Assembly (NCBI RefSeq): GCF_900186965.1
Contig: NZ_LT906457.1
Span: 2,196,501-2,260,500, forward strand
From: Legionella spiritensis
GTDB lineage: Bacteria; Pseudomonadota; Gammaproteobacteria; Legionellales; Legionellaceae
Length of the DNA stretch: 64,000 nucleotides
Reading direction: 5' to 3'
Numbering within the stretch: the stretch's first letter is position 1; each line of letters opens with the position of its first letter. Under the pieces are notes generated by a model that made no database searches, was not told the origin of the DNA, and saw only the letters and a list, made by a program, of their open reading frames with translations. Both the position numbers and the translations under genes were made by a program. Positions 26,887-36,314 of the stretch are shown piece by piece.

Positions 26887-27272
26887 TATTGCTTGTCCCC
26901 CAGTAAATTTTTCATAGTCTCAAGAACTTCGCGATAGCTCTCGGCTATCAACAAGGCATCCGGGTGCCGGCTTTTTGGAATAGCCAGTAGTTCAACGAGC
27001 TTCTGATGATCCAGAATAAACGGTCTTAAAATCATCGTACCCTCGACCTGCCGGCAAAGCCATTCAAGCCCCGCAACCAGATAAGGATTACCATACGCCT
27101 TGAAACAGGCTTTCTTAACCAGTCCCGATGGCTCGCATGCCATGCAAAAATCAAAACGCGCCCCTTTTTTTACCCGAATCCGGCTGCATGCGACCAGTGG
27201 TATGGAACCATCAGGCACCCCAACATGCTCGGGTTTAAAAAAAAGCGTCTCTAATAAGCTATTATAATTCAT
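26886..27272 (-). CDS. Divergent IscU/NifU-N-like protein lacking key cluster ligands
   Basis: 128 residues in the position of iscU. The segment [20 protein letters not shown]...[27 protein letters not shown] aligns with the IscU stretch that contains CGD, FKTYGCG and the following helix. [19 protein letters not shown] aligns with the IscU 'IHCS...AED' region. The first ligand Cys seems kept (Cys29), but its following Asp is Arg (31), the second Cys is Asn62 (YGNP) and the third is Pro104 (RHPD, with His103 kept). Extra cysteines at 43, 46, 56 and 73 could form another site. It may be a modified scaffold or an adaptor. Overlaps iscS by 4 nt and iscA by 1 nt. Confidence 0.75.
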   Translation of the reverse strand: MNYNSLLETLFFKPEHVGVPDGSIPLVACSRIRVKKGARFDFCMACEPSGLVKKACFKAYGNPYLVAGLEWLCRQVEGTMILRPFILDHQKLVELLAIPKSRHPDALLIAESYREVLETMKNLLGDKQ

Positions 27273-28432
27273 AATGGCGACATTTCACGCAATCTGGTTA
27301 CCTGGCTGCAAATAATTCGAATCGCATTATCAACGTCATTTTCCGTAGTAAATCGGCCCAGCGACATGCGAACCGAACTGAACGCGTCCTCATTATCCAG
27401 CCCCAGCGCTTTTAACACGTACGAAGGTTGAGCGCTGGCCGAGGAGCAGGCAGACGTTGTGGACACCGCCAGTTCCCGCAATCCCAGGAGCAAGGCGTCT
27501 CCTTCAATACCTGAAAAAGTGACGTTCAGGTTACCTGCAACGCGGTGATGTTCATGGCCATTCAAGCGAACGCCCGGCAAATTTTTAATGCCCAGCCAGA
27601 GTTTACGGCGAAGTTCCAGGATTTTGGCCTGCTCCGCAATACGAAGACGCTCTCCAAGAGCAAAGGCTTCACCCATGCCGACAATCTGATGCGTCGCCAA
27701 AGTTCCGGAACGCAAACCGCCCTCATGCCCGCCGCCAAATGATTGCGGAACAAGCCTGATCCTGGGTTTATGCCTTACATACAAGGCACCAATACCTTTA
27801 GGCCCATAATTTTTGTGCGCGGAAAAAGACATCAAATCCACCGGCATTCGGGCTAAATCAATAGCCAGTTTTCCGGCGCTTTGTGCGGCATCCACATGAA
27901 ACAGAATCCCCCTGTTTCTTAACAACTCACCAATCGCAACAATATCCTGCACCACGCCAATTTCATTATTGACGTGCATGATGGAGACCAAAACAGTCTG
28001 ATCAGTAATGGCGTCAAGCAGACGTTGCAATTCCAGCAAACCATCCGGCTCGGGTTTCAGGTAAGTGACCTCAAATCCTTCTTTTTCCAATTGCTGAAAA
28101 CTGTCAAGTACAGCCTTGTGTTCGGTTTGCATGGTAATAACATGCCTGCCCTTATTCTGATAAAAACGTGATGCTCCTAAAATCGCCAGATTGTCTGCTT
28201 CCGTTGCACCGGAAGTAAACACGATTTCAGCGGGTTCCGCTCCAACCGTCTCAGCGATCCGGGTGCGCGCACGCTCAACAGCCTGAGCGGCCATTTTCCC
28301 GTAAATATGGGTAGCTGATGCCGGATTGCCATAAACGCCGTCCGTACCAAGATATCGTACCATTTCACGAACAACCTCCGGATCGACCGGGGTAGTAGCC
28401 ATATAATCCATATAAATAGGTAAATTACTCAT
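27269..28432 (-). CDS. iscS: Cysteine desulfurase IscS, C-terminally short
   Basis: PLP enzyme that takes sulfur from cysteine for Fe-S clusters and tRNA thiolation. [16 protein letters not shown] starts the protein; TSGATEADN, the PLP lysine in [18 protein letters not shown] and the catalytic loop [17 protein letters not shown] are intact. The 387 residues end at [10 protein letters not shown], whereas E. coli IscS continues about 18 residues past the equivalent SPL. In E. coli that tail contributes to IscU binding. I start at MSNLPIYM (28432). It lies 8 nt after trmJ and overlaps the IscU-like gene by ATGA. No iscR lies between trmJ and iscS, unlike enterobacteria. Confidence 0.93.
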   Translation of the reverse strand: MSNLPIYMDYMATTPVDPEVVREMVRYLGTDGVYGNPASATHIYGKMAAQAVERARTRIAETVGAEPAEIVFTSGATEADNLAILGASRFYQNKGRHVITMQTEHKAVLDSFQQLEKEGFEVTYLKPEPDGLLELQRLLDAITDQTVLVSIMHVNNEIGVVQDIVAIGELLRNRGILFHVDAAQSAGKLAIDLARMPVDLMSFSAHKNYGPKGIGALYVRHKPRIRLVPQSFGGGHEGGLRSGTLATHQIVGMGEAFALGERLRIAEQAKILELRRKLWLGIKNLPGVRLNGHEHHRVAGNLNVTFSGIEGDALLLGLRELAVSTTSACSSASAQPSYVLKALGLDNEDAFSSVRMSLGRFTTENDVDNAIRIICSQVTRLREMSPL

Positions 28433-28440
28433 CTTATCTT

Positions 28441-29184
28441 TTAACTCCTGTCTTTTTTTACAGCCCACTTAAGAGCATTCTGCACGTGGCTTAGCAGGCC
28501 GCGGAGAATATTAACTTCCATTTTTTCCAATCCCGTGCGATTAAATAATCTTCGAATACGTTGCGGCAAACGTCTTGGATTGGACGGTTTTAAAAAATCG
28601 ATGGCTATCATCACCTCGGTAAGATGCCTGTAAAATTGCTCTACCTCGTCGGCAGTAGCCGGCTCATCCTGTCTTAGCTCCACTTCCGCCGTTGGTGATA
28701 ATAACGTCATTCGCAGTTCATAGGAAATAATCTGTACGGCCTGAGCCAGATTCAAGGACGCGTACTCCGGATTACTTGGAATATTGACGTGATAGTGGCT
28801 GCGCAGCAACTCGTCATTAGTCAGCCCCGCATGCTCCCGGCCAAATAAAATGGCGACCTCCGTATTGTCCGGTTGTCTGCAAACCAAATCCGCACATTCA
28901 CGAGGAAGAAGTCCCGGCAGCGCGATCCCCCGAGGTCTTGCACTGGTTGCAACAATTAACTGACAGCCGGACAAGGCTTCATCCAGGGTATCAGTCACGA
29001 TACAGTTATCCAGGATATCATCAGCCCCCGCGGCCATTTCCCAGGCTTTGAAATCAGGAAAGGATTTCGGGCAAACCAGATACAAACGACTTAGCCCCAT
29101 GGTTTTCATAGCCCGCGCCGCCGAGCCGATATTACCAGGATGCGACGTCGCCACCAACACAATACGAACGGAACCAAACTTCAT
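28441..29184 (-). CDS. trmJ: tRNA (cytidine/uridine-2'-O-)-methyltransferase TrmJ
   Basis: SPOUT methyltransferase that modifies the ribose at position 32 of tRNAs. [26 protein letters not shown] at the start, [15 protein letters not shown] and [24 protein letters not shown] (knotted SAM site) are diagnostic. 247 residues from ATG 29184; a TTG four codons earlier is possible. It heads the isc operon, as in E. coli (trmJ-iscRSUA), and is divergent from suhB. Confidence 0.93.
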   Translation of the reverse strand: MKFGSVRIVLVATSHPGNIGSAARAMKTMGLSRLYLVCPKSFPDFKAWEMAAGADDILDNCIVTDTLDEALSGCQLIVATSARPRGIALPGLLPRECADLVCRQPDNTEVAILFGREHAGLTNDELLRSHYHVNIPSNPEYASLNLAQAVQIISYELRMTLLSPTAEVELRQDEPATADEVEQFYRHLTEVMIAIDFLKPSNPRRLPQRIRRLFNRTGLEKMEVNILRGLLSHVQNALKWAVKKDRS

Positions 29185-29253
29185 AAAAGCCAACACGATT
29201 TTCAGGAGTTGACAACTATATCAGCAATGACTTCACTCTGTACAAAAAAAATG

Positions 29254-29262
29254 TGATAGAAT
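29254..29262 (+). promoter_or_regulatory. Possible extended -10 promoter of suhB
   Basis: TGATAGAAT, an extended -10 (TG-N-TAGAAT), lies 30 nt upstream of the suhB ATG; no good -35 is seen at the matching distance. A TTGACA at 29209-29214 in the same divergent gap lacks a good -10. Confidence 0.35.
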
Positions 29263-29291
29263 CGCGAACTTTGTGAAAAAGAGCGAAAACC

Positions 29292-30080
29292 ATGCATCCA
29301 TTACTTAACATTGCTGTTACCGCAGCACGACAGGCCGGTGATATCATTGTCCGCCACATTGAGCAAATTGACCGTATTAAAGTAACGGCCAAAAATAATA
29401 CGGAATATTTCAGTGAAGTCGACATTAAAGCGGAGCAAGCCATCATCAGCGCCATTCACAAGGCGTACCCCGAGCATGGTATTATGGCCGAAGAAAGCGG
29501 CATGCATAATCCGGACGCGGATCACCTATGGATTATTGACCCTCTTGACGGAACCAATAACTTTCTTCATGGCTTCCCTTTTTTCTCGGTATCTATCGCC
29601 TGTAAAATCAAAAATCGCATTGAACACGGCGTCGTTTACGATCCGCTGCGCCATGAGTGTTTTTCCGCAAGCAGGGGAAGCGGTGCCCGGTTAAATGACC
29701 GCCGGATCCGTGTCTCCAAACAAACACAATTGCAAACGGCTCTGCTTGGTACAGGCTTTCCCTTCCGTAATCCGCCGCTGGCTAAAAAACACCTTCCTAC
29801 CTTTGAAGCGTTGATTGGGAAATGCGGCGGGATCAGAAGAACGGGATCTGCCGCACTCGATCTGGCCTATGTGGCATCAGGACGACTGGATGGCTTCTGG
29901 GAATTCGGTTTACGTCCGTGGGACATAGCCGCAGGCTCTCTATTGATAAAAGAAGCCGGCGGGTTGCTAAGCGATATGCAAGGCGGTGAGGATTATTTAA
30001 AACAGGGTGACGTAATTGCCGCCACCCCCAAGGTGTTCAAGTCACTTTTACAAACGTTGTTACCGGTTATCAGGGGCTAG
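29292..30080 (+). CDS. suhB: Inositol-1-monophosphatase family protein SuhB
   Basis: Mg-dependent phosphatase. In enterobacteria SuhB also joins the rRNA antitermination complex. 262 residues with the metal motifs EESG (in GIMAEESGMHN), WIIDPLDGTNNFLHGFP and LRPWDIAAGSLLIKEAGG; the second is the IMPase signature. The divergent pairing with trmJ is the same as in many gammaproteobacteria. The sequence after its stop forms TCGGGCG/CGCCCGA (30092-30108), a terminator-like palindrome. Confidence 0.94.
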   Translation: MHPLLNIAVTAARQAGDIIVRHIEQIDRIKVTAKNNTEYFSEVDIKAEQAIISAIHKAYPEHGIMAEESGMHNPDADHLWIIDPLDGTNNFLHGFPFFSVSIACKIKNRIEHGVVYDPLRHECFSASRGSGARLNDRRIRVSKQTQLQTALLGTGFPFRNPPLAKKHLPTFEALIGKCGGIRRTGSAALDLAYVASGRLDGFWEFGLRPWDIAAGSLLIKEAGGLLSDMQGGEDYLKQGDVIAATPKVFKSLLQTLLPVIRG

Positions 30081-30090
30081 TAGAAAGACG

Positions 30091-30130
30091 GTCGGGCGAG
30101 ACGCCCGATCTGCGTGATTCGGGATAAATG
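30091..30130. repeat. GTCGGGCG palindrome plus GCGTGATTCGGGATAAATGG repeat
   Basis: TCGGGCG-AGA-CGCCCGA forms a stem right after suhB and may terminate it. The following CTGCGTGATTCGGGATAAAT is close to the sequence at about 24443-24464 near coaX, so the block is a dispersed intergenic repeat. Confidence 0.45.
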
Positions 30131-30155
30131 GCATCGGGTTTTACAGAAAACAACA

Positions 30156-31112
30156 TCACTCCTGAAATCCCGGCTTTATTCCCAAGGCTACCGGAATGCG
30201 ATCTATCATGGCCGTTCCCAGATTTTTTGTGACCTTCTCAAACACACTTTGCTTATTGGTATAATCAATAATCTGATCTATCTTGATCACGTCTCTCGCC
30301 AGTTCTCCCGAGCTGGCAAAACCATCTATCAATCCCAGCTCTCTGGCTTGCGTACCCGTCCAGAACAGCCCGGAAAAAATCTGATCATTCATTTTAAGCC
30401 GCTTGCCACGTCCTTTCCTGACTTTATCAATAAACTCGCGATGAACATCATCAAGCATGGCTTGCAGTAATTCTTTTTGTTTTGGAGTCGTCGGTGAAAA
30501 CGGATCAAGAAACCCCTTGTTGGCTCCTGCGGTTTGCAGGCGTCTCGTTATGCCCAGTTTCTGGATAGCGTCGACAAATCCAAAACCATTATAGAGAACA
30601 CCTATGGAACCAACCATGCTCGACGGATTGGCATAAATATCATCGGTGCCGGCCGCTACATAATAGGCCGCGGAGGCACACATATCGACACATACCGAGT
30701 AAATCTTGATTTCAGGATATTTTTTTCGATAATACTGCAGGGAATTATACATATAATCGGCCTGCACAGGACTGCCGCCGGGACTGTTAATGCGGATTAT
30801 GAGCGCTTTAAGTCCCGTGTTTTTATATGCGGAGTTCAGACTCTTGGCAAAATTATCGGCACCACCTGACTCCATATCAAAAATAGTGCCGTTTACATCA
30901 ATCAAACCAACATGGGGTTTGCCGCCTCCTATCTTATCCGCCTCCGATAAATCGGATAATTTGATAATACTGAACAACACAAGCGCGAAAATCATAATAC
31001 GGGAGAACCAGCGCCAACGCCTCTTGCGTTTTTGCTCACGCATAAATTCCAGAACAATTTTATTTAACAGGGTTTGTGAATCGGAATTTTCAGGAATAGG
31101 ACTATTATTCAT
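30156..31112 (-). CDS. sppA: Signal peptide peptidase SppA-like S49 protease
   Basis: Membrane-anchored serine protease that degrades signal peptides or other membrane fragments. One N-terminal membrane helix (about 38-53, FSRIMIFALVLFSIIKL). The protease core has VGLIDVNGTI, IRINSPGGSPVQADYMYN, the nucleophile Ser in DMCASAAYYVAAG and the general-base Lys in AGANKGFLDPFSP. 318 residues, the short single-domain SppA type. The ATG at 31112 lies just inside the region holding the clpB promoter, so the two divergent genes share about 90 nt of control DNA. Confidence 0.9.
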   Translation of the reverse strand: MNNSPIPENSDSQTLLNKIVLEFMREQKRKRRWRWFSRIMIFALVLFSIIKLSDLSEADKIGGGKPHVGLIDVNGTIFDMESGGADNFAKSLNSAYKNTGLKALIIRINSPGGSPVQADYMYNSLQYYRKKYPEIKIYSVCVDMCASAAYYVAAGTDDIYANPSSMVGSIGVLYNGFGFVDAIQKLGITRRLQTAGANKGFLDPFSPTTPKQKELLQAMLDDVHREFIDKVRKGRGKRLKMNDQIFSGLFWTGTQARELGLIDGFASSGELARDVIKIDQIIDYTNKQSVFEKVTKNLGTAMIDRIPVALGIKPGFQE

Positions 31113-31122
31113 TAGATGGCTA

Positions 31123-31149
31123 CTTGATTTTAAAAATTAAACCCACATT
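31123..31149 (+). promoter_or_regulatory. Heat-shock (sigma-32 type) promoter candidate of clpB
   Basis: CTTGAT (31123-31128), 13-nt spacer, CCCACATT (31142-31149), close to the RpoH consensus CTTGAA-N13-CCCCATNT. It ends 56 nt before the clpB ATG, a typical position. Confidence 0.6.
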
Positions 31150-31205
31150 TTACGGCAGGTAGAAAGAAATTTAAACAACTCAATTTAAAATAGAGAGATC
31201 ACTAT

Positions 31206-33785
31206 ATGCGAATGGACAAGCTCACGTCAAAATTTCAAATGGCTCTGGCTGACGCGCAATCTCTGGCTCTGGGGAGAGACAACGGTTTTATTGAGCCGGA
31301 ACACGTCATGAAAGCGTTGCTGGATCAGGAAGGCGGGAGTTCCCGACCTCTATTATCCAAGGCTTCCGTGAATCTTCCACAACTTCGCAATCTCGTCGAT
31401 CAGGCGCTTGATAAATTACCGAAAGTCTCGGGCACGGGAGGAGACGTTCATGTCTCCAACGCCTTGAATCGTCTGCTCAATGTAACGGATAAATTATCTC
31501 AACAACGCAAGGACGCCTATATTTCCAGCGAGTTATTTATTCTGGCGGCGATACAGGAAGACGGCAATCTCGCCAAAATATTACGCCAGGCCGGTGCGGA
31601 CAAACAAGCCATTGAAAAGGCGATAGACGAGATTCGTGGCGGTGAGGCGGTCAAGGATCCCAACGCGGAAGAACAACGTCAGGCCCTGGAAAAATATACC
31701 CTTGATCTGACCGAAAGAGCCGAACAAGGCAAGCTGGATCCGGTCATCGGACGCGATGATGAAATTCGCCGCACCATACAGGTTCTGCAACGTCGGACCA
31801 AAAATAATCCCGTTCTTATCGGTGAACCCGGTGTGGGTAAAACCGCCATCGTGGAAGGATTGGCGCAACGTATTATTAACGGCGAAGTACCGGAAGGATT
31901 AAAAAATAAACGCCTCTTATCCCTGGACATGGGTGCTTTGATTGCCGGCGCCAAATTTCGCGGCGAGTTTGAGGAACGCTTGAAAGCAGTTCTTAATGAT
32001 CTGGCCAAACAGGAAGGTCAGATTATTTTGTTCATTGACGAACTGCACACCATGGTCGGAGCCGGCAAGGCGGAAGGCGCCATGGATGCCGGCAACATGC
32101 TGAAACCGGCACTGGCACGCGGCGAACTTCATTGTATAGGAGCAACGACACTGGATGAATATCGTCAATACATTGAAAAAGACGCGGCTCTGGAACGCCG
32201 CTTCCAGAAAATTCTGGTGAACGAACCCAGCGTGGAAGACACCATTGCCATACTACGCGGCTTGAAGGAGCGTTACGAAGTACATCATGGGGTTGAAATC
32301 ACCGATCCGGCTATCGTCGCTGCGGCCACCCTCTCCCATCGTTATATTACCGACCGGCAATTACCCGATAAAGCCATTGATTTAATTGACGAGGCAGGCA
32401 GTCAAATCCGTATGGAAATCGATTCCAAACCGGAAAGCATGGATAAGCTGGATCGTCGTCTGATTCAATTGAAAATTGAACGCGAAGCGCTTAAAAAGGA
32501 ATCGGACGAAGCATCCAAAAAACGCCTCAAGGATTTGGAACAGAGTATTACGGAGCTGGAAAAAAACTACGCGGATCTGGAAGAGATCTGGAAATCAGAA
32601 AAAGCCACGTTACAAGGTGCCAATCAAATCAAGGAGGCGCTGGAGCAGGCCAAAATCGAACTCGACACCGCAAGGCGCGCCGGCGATCTCGCCCGTATGT
32701 CCGAATTGCAATACGGACGTATTCCCGAACTTGAAAAGCAATTGTCGCAAGTGGGCGAATCACAAACCGATGAAGAAGCCAAACTGTTCCGCAACAAGGT
32801 CACGGAAGAAGAAATTGCCGAGGTGGTATCCAAATGGACCGGTATTCCGGTGGCTAAAATGCTGGAAGGGGAAAAAGATAAATTACTGCATATGGAGGAA
32901 GCGCTTCATCAACGGTTGATCGGACAAAATGAAGCCGTTGACGCGGTTTCCAACGCCATCAGACGCGCTAGGGCCGGCCTGTCCGATCCCCGCCGTCCTA
33001 TTGGCTCCTTTCTGTTTTTAGGTCCAACCGGAGTGGGTAAAACCGAACTTTGCAAGGCGTTGGCCTCGTTTCTTTTTGATACCGAAGAAGCCATGGTTCG
33101 CATTGATATGTCCGAATTTATGGAAAAACATTCCGTTGCCCGATTGATTGGCGCACCGCCCGGGTACGTCGGGTATGAGGAAGGCGGCTATCTGACTGAA
33201 ACCGTAAGACGAAGGCCTTATTGTGTGATCCTGCTGGATGAGGTGGAAAAAGCACACAGCGACGTCTTCAACATTCTGTTACAGGTTATGGACGACGGAC
33301 GCTTGACGGATGGCCAGGGCAGAACCGTCGATTTTCGCAATACGGTTATTGTTATGACCTCTAATCTGGGCTCTCATCTGATTCAGGACATGGCTTCCAA
33401 ACTGGATTACAACCAGATGAAAACAGCGGTTATGGAAATCGTCGGGCAACATTTCCGACCGGAATTTATCAACCGGATTGACGAAAGCGTGGTATTCCAT
33501 CCATTAGACAAGGAACAAATTGCCAGCATTGCCGTCATTCAGATTGAATACCTGCAACAACGTCTTCTGACTCAAAACATCACCCTGACTGTAACCCAGG
33601 AAGCCCTGACCCATCTTGCCGAAGCCGGGTTTGATCCGGTATACGGGGCAAGACCGTTAAAACGTGTTCTGCAGCAAAAACTGGAAAACCCGCTGGCACA
33701 GGCACTATTAACGGGGCAATTCAAATCGGGCGATACTATTAAAGTAGTGTGGGCGGATGGCCAATTGACCTTTGCAACGTCCTGA
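31206..33785 (+). CDS. clpB: Disaggregase chaperone ClpB
   Basis: Hexameric AAA+ chaperone that, with DnaK, pulls proteins out of aggregates. The N-domain ([22 protein letters not shown]) is followed by AAA-1 with GEPGVGKTA (about 206), the coiled-coil M-domain (about 405-530, [21 protein letters not shown]) and AAA-2 with GPTGVGKTE (about 606). Further motifs are [22 protein letters not shown] and the C-terminal [12 protein letters not shown]. 859 residues is full length. The MRMD start matches E. coli MRLD. No linked dnaK or grpE. Confidence 0.97.
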   Translation: MRMDKLTSKFQMALADAQSLALGRDNGFIEPEHVMKALLDQEGGSSRPLLSKASVNLPQLRNLVDQALDKLPKVSGTGGDVHVSNALNRLLNVTDKLSQQRKDAYISSELFILAAIQEDGNLAKILRQAGADKQAIEKAIDEIRGGEAVKDPNAEEQRQALEKYTLDLTERAEQGKLDPVIGRDDEIRRTIQVLQRRTKNNPVLIGEPGVGKTAIVEGLAQRIINGEVPEGLKNKRLLSLDMGALIAGAKFRGEFEERLKAVLNDLAKQEGQIILFIDELHTMVGAGKAEGAMDAGNMLKPALARGELHCIGATTLDEYRQYIEKDAALERRFQKILVNEPSVEDTIAILRGLKERYEVHHGVEITDPAIVAAATLSHRYITDRQLPDKAIDLIDEAGSQIRMEIDSKPESMDKLDRRLIQLKIEREALKKESDEASKKRLKDLEQSITELEKNYADLEEIWKSEKATLQGANQIKEALEQAKIELDTARRAGDLARMSELQYGRIPELEKQLSQVGESQTDEEAKLFRNKVTEEEIAEVVSKWTGIPVAKMLEGEKDKLLHMEEALHQRLIGQNEAVDAVSNAIRRARAGLSDPRRPIGSFLFLGPTGVGKTELCKALASFLFDTEEAMVRIDMSEFMEKHSVARLIGAPPGYVGYEEGGYLTETVRRRPYCVILLDEVEKAHSDVFNILLQVMDDGRLTDGQGRTVDFRNTVIVMTSNLGSHLIQDMASKLDYNQMKTAVMEIVGQHFRPEFINRIDESVVFHPLDKEQIASIAVIQIEYLQQRLLTQNITLTVTQEALTHLAEAGFDPVYGARPLKRVLQQKLENPLAQALLTGQFKSGDTIKVVWADGQLTFATS

Positions 33786-33806
33786 TATTGGAGCCTCAAT
33801 CAAAAG

Positions 33807-33830
33807 AATTGAGCACCATGGTGCTCAATT
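33807..33830 (+). terminator. Perfect 24-bp palindrome after clpB, probable terminator
   Basis: The half-site AATTGAGCACCA is followed by its exact complement; as RNA this gives a 10-bp stem with a CATG loop. It begins 22 nt after the clpB stop and is followed, after GCCACCG, by TTTTT. A protein-binding site is an alternative reading. Confidence 0.55.
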
Positions 33831-33835
33831 GCCAC

Positions 33836-34025
33836 CGTTTTTCTTCGCACCATTTTTTTGCGAAAAGGCCGTAGCCTGTAAGGAGGCCTGCGGCCGTATT
33901 GCGGGTTTGATGTGCCAATTAGGAACGTTTTCCCGCATTTCGGCTTCGCCTTCATGGCGGGCTACAAAAAAGGGACAAATCATACGCCTTTTTGCAGCCG
34001 TAATTAATTTTGTTCACAGAACCCA
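33836..34025. mobile_element. MITE-like element, copy C (left end degraded)
   Basis: The core palindrome at 33871-33965 (GTAGCCTGTAAGG to GGCGGGCTAC) matches copies A and B, preceded by TTTTTCTTCGCACCATTTTT. The right end is TTTTGTTCACAGAACCC; the left terminal repeat cannot be found and may have been replaced by the clpB palindrome. Confidence 0.6.
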
Positions 34026-34048
34026 GAAACCTGGCTAAATCTGATTTG

Positions 34049-35497
34049 CTATATAAAGGAAAACCGGGGTTCCTGGTCAATGGGTTCTTCCGAATTCTTA
34101 ACCAGGAGAGACTCAAGTTGTTTATTTAACTCCGAGATTGCAATTCCAATCTCCCTGCTTAAAAACTCATGGCCAGACCAGGCATGAATCGTCAAAGCAT
34201 TCCGGAATTTGGGTATCCCAATAAAATTTTCCAGGGCGATCAGCGAAGATTGCTGTAATTTAATATCTTTCAAATCCTCGCTACTCAACCGATTTTCACC
34301 TAACAGGCCAATCGCCTTGTTCAGTGTCGAAATTAAATGATCATTGGATGCCTTGTTTTCCCGTATAACCTTTATTTTAGTTATCAGATAAGCCCCGAAC
34401 AACGCAGCTATGCTATTTACCAGATGCCTGCGTCGCAATGTTTTCACAAAATCGGTAATATTCTCTTTCGGTATCGCCGTAATTTTCGCGTTTTTCTCAT
34501 CTTCCGGCCAAATATCAACGATCAATTGTTTTGCGATATTCCCCGCCACCTCTTCCCTTGAAAAAAAATCAAATATAATGGCTTTGCTATCCCGTACCTC
34601 CAGGCCTTCTTCCAGTCCCTCTTCAAATTTTTTCAAAACATCATCGACCGCCGTATCGTAAGTAGTCAACGTGTCGGCAACGGATTGGATAAACTCAAGG
34701 GAAGCATGTTGCCTGTTAAACTCCGTGACCTGGATTTTATTTCTCCATTTATTGATCAATGAATCCAGATCCGTATCGAATTGTTTTTTGTTGCTCTTGA
34801 TGTAATTATATTTATCCTTGACATCTTTTTGCGACATGTAGCTTTGGAAAGCATTGAGGCAAGTGTAATTAGTCCAGTCGTCCAATGGGTTTTCATCGTC
34901 AACCCCCAACAATTCGGTAAGACTCTGGCGCAGGGCGCTGCACGTGTCCGCTTTGATTTTTGTCCCGCCAAGAAAACTGATACCGGTATTAATTAGAGAA
35001 TAAGATAATCCCTTATAACTGTTTTCCAGACGATGATATCGCCACAGAATTCCCCCCAGCAAAATTTTAAACGCCTGCTGCAATTTCCTTGAGCCCGGTT
35101 TGACTTTGTCTGCTTCTACAGGTGATTGGTTATCAGGCAGGTTATTACGCAATTGTATCAGGAAACTTATCTGATCAAGGCGCAGATGATCCGGTTCGGC
35201 ATCGATTCCCCGCATTTCCCTATTCTTTGCTTTATAGGTTTCCTCAAGTCCGTCCAGCAGTTTCCGTAAATAGAAATACGACAAATAAGTACCATATTGA
35301 CCAGGGTTTTGCTGATAAACCTCCCAACTGATGCCAATACGCCCAAGAAAAGACTCTATGAGCTCTTTATCCTCCGGCAACTCTTCATTCTGAGGACACG
35401 AAGGTGTTATATAAACTTTGGACAATTGATTGAAACTTTCACCCAGCCTATCGGTTTTTGTTATAAGATCCTCGTAGGCAGGCAGCTTATAAGGCAT
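34049..35497 (-). CDS. Unrecognised effector-like protein
   Basis: 482 residues, no family recognised. Mostly charged and helical, with DSLINKWRNKIQVTEF and a cluster EEGLEEGLEVRD near 290-300. A moderately hydrophobic stretch HLVNSIAALFGAYLITKIKV lies near 365-385. The C-terminus NSEEPIDQEPRFSFI has acidic residues within the last 15 and aromatic residues at the very end, compatible with a Dot/Icm E-block signal; that is an inference. AAGGAG lies 5 nt before the ATG. It follows the gene at 35507 by 9 nt, so the two are an operon. Adjacent to MITE copy C. Confidence 0.55.
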   Translation of the reverse strand: MPYKLPAYEDLITKTDRLGESFNQLSKVYITPSCPQNEELPEDKELIESFLGRIGISWEVYQQNPGQYGTYLSYFYLRKLLDGLEETYKAKNREMRGIDAEPDHLRLDQISFLIQLRNNLPDNQSPVEADKVKPGSRKLQQAFKILLGGILWRYHRLENSYKGLSYSLINTGISFLGGTKIKADTCSALRQSLTELLGVDDENPLDDWTNYTCLNAFQSYMSQKDVKDKYNYIKSNKKQFDTDLDSLINKWRNKIQVTEFNRQHASLEFIQSVADTLTTYDTAVDDVLKKFEEGLEEGLEVRDSKAIIFDFFSREEVAGNIAKQLIVDIWPEDEKNAKITAIPKENITDFVKTLRRRHLVNSIAALFGAYLITKIKVIRENKASNDHLISTLNKAIGLLGENRLSSEDLKDIKLQQSSLIALENFIGIPKFRNALTIHAWSGHEFLSREIGIAISELNKQLESLLVKNSEEPIDQEPRFSFI

Positions 35498-35506
35498 ACA
35501 GTCTCC

Positions 35507-36103
35507 TTACTTAAAATAATTAAATCCCAGGTTGGGTATCAAGCCAATACCGCAATGGCTGACTACCTCTTTCTCGTTCCACTCCCCTTCGTCTTTTCCG
35601 GCATTAAGCTGCTTCCGAATACATACCTGCATATCAGCCGGGAAAGCCTTGTATAGTAGACAAAATTTCTCATGTTTTTTCTGGTTTCCATATACCCATT
35701 TGCAAAACCTGTTCAACTCCAGATAACACGCATCAATGTCCTGCCTGCTTAATTTTGAAAGATTTGATAATTCCATATGCTCTTGCAGCAATTTCAATAA
35801 AGCTCCGTTTTTCATCCATGACGTCTTGTCGTTTTCGCTCTGCCACACAAAAATATACATGCCTTTCAGCACGAGATATTTTTTCTCCTCATCAGCCTCG
35901 CAATTCTGTTCATCAGACGAATAATAGGGAAGTACATCGGCAGTTAGTGCGATCATCTTGGCATGTTCGTAAGCGTCCGAGCACATAACCGGTTGAAAAA
36001 AAGCGGCGGAAAAAGCACCAAGCAAAGATTGCGATTGTTGAGATTTCACCAATTCCAATGGCAGTTTTTCTGCTCTCTTCGACAAACAGGCATATCCTGG
36101 CAT
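35507..36103 (-). CDS. Unrecognised small protein, partner of the gene at 34049
   Basis: 198 residues from ATG 36103, which has GGAGG six bases upstream; the in-frame ATG at 36118 lacks such a site. No domain recognised. It is Cys-rich for its size (about eight Cys in the chain), with helical segments such as LLKLLQEHMELSNLSKLSRQDIDACYLELNRFCKWVYG. It ends LIPNLGFNYFK and has no signal peptide or membrane helix. First gene of a two-gene operon with the 482-residue protein. A joint role, for example a chaperone-effector or toxin-immunity pair, is possible but not shown. Confidence 0.5.
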   Translation of the reverse strand: MPGYACLSKRAEKLPLELVKSQQSQSLLGAFSAAFFQPVMCSDAYEHAKMIALTADVLPYYSSDEQNCEADEEKKYLVLKGMYIFVWQSENDKTSWMKNGALLKLLQEHMELSNLSKLSRQDIDACYLELNRFCKWVYGNQKKHEKFCLLYKAFPADMQVCIRKQLNAGKDEGEWNEKEVVSHCGIGLIPNLGFNYFK

Positions 36104-36258
36104 GGTAGTCCTCCGCAATTATCCCAAGGCTTTATATCCCTGGGAACTAATTTCCAGACACCTTCTTTTTTTATAACAATCTGCCAAAGAATTTGCAATA
36201 GAGTCAATTTAATAAATTAATTTTTCACGGCGCGAAAAAATGGGTGGTTTGTTGATTT

Positions 36259-36293
36259 TTTGCGGGTTGGTTTGTATGAAAACAACCCGCAAA
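36259..36293. terminator. Strong hairpin downstream of mpl
   Basis: TTTGCGGGTTG pairs exactly with CAACCCGCAAA across a 13-nt loop; the plus-strand side is followed by TTTTT. It lies 22 nt past the mpl stop (minus strand) and upstream of the effector-like pair. The T-run is on the plus strand, so the direction of termination is unclear. Confidence 0.4.
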
Positions 36294-36314
36294 TTTTTGA
36301 ACAGGATGAGTACC

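Noticed and set aside
29209-29237. TTGACA in the trmJ-suhB gap as a suhB promoter
   Set aside because: The 17-bp-spaced -10 would be TTCACT-like and poor; the extended -10 at 29254-29262 is better placed.
32476-32919. Plus-strand 147-codon frame in clpB
   Set aside because: A +1 shadow of the Lys/Glu-rich coiled-coil M-domain; clpB has no frameshift here.
33772-34038. Plus-strand 88-codon open frame after clpB
   Set aside because: It runs through the clpB palindrome and MITE copy C, and its protein is the translation of the repeat.
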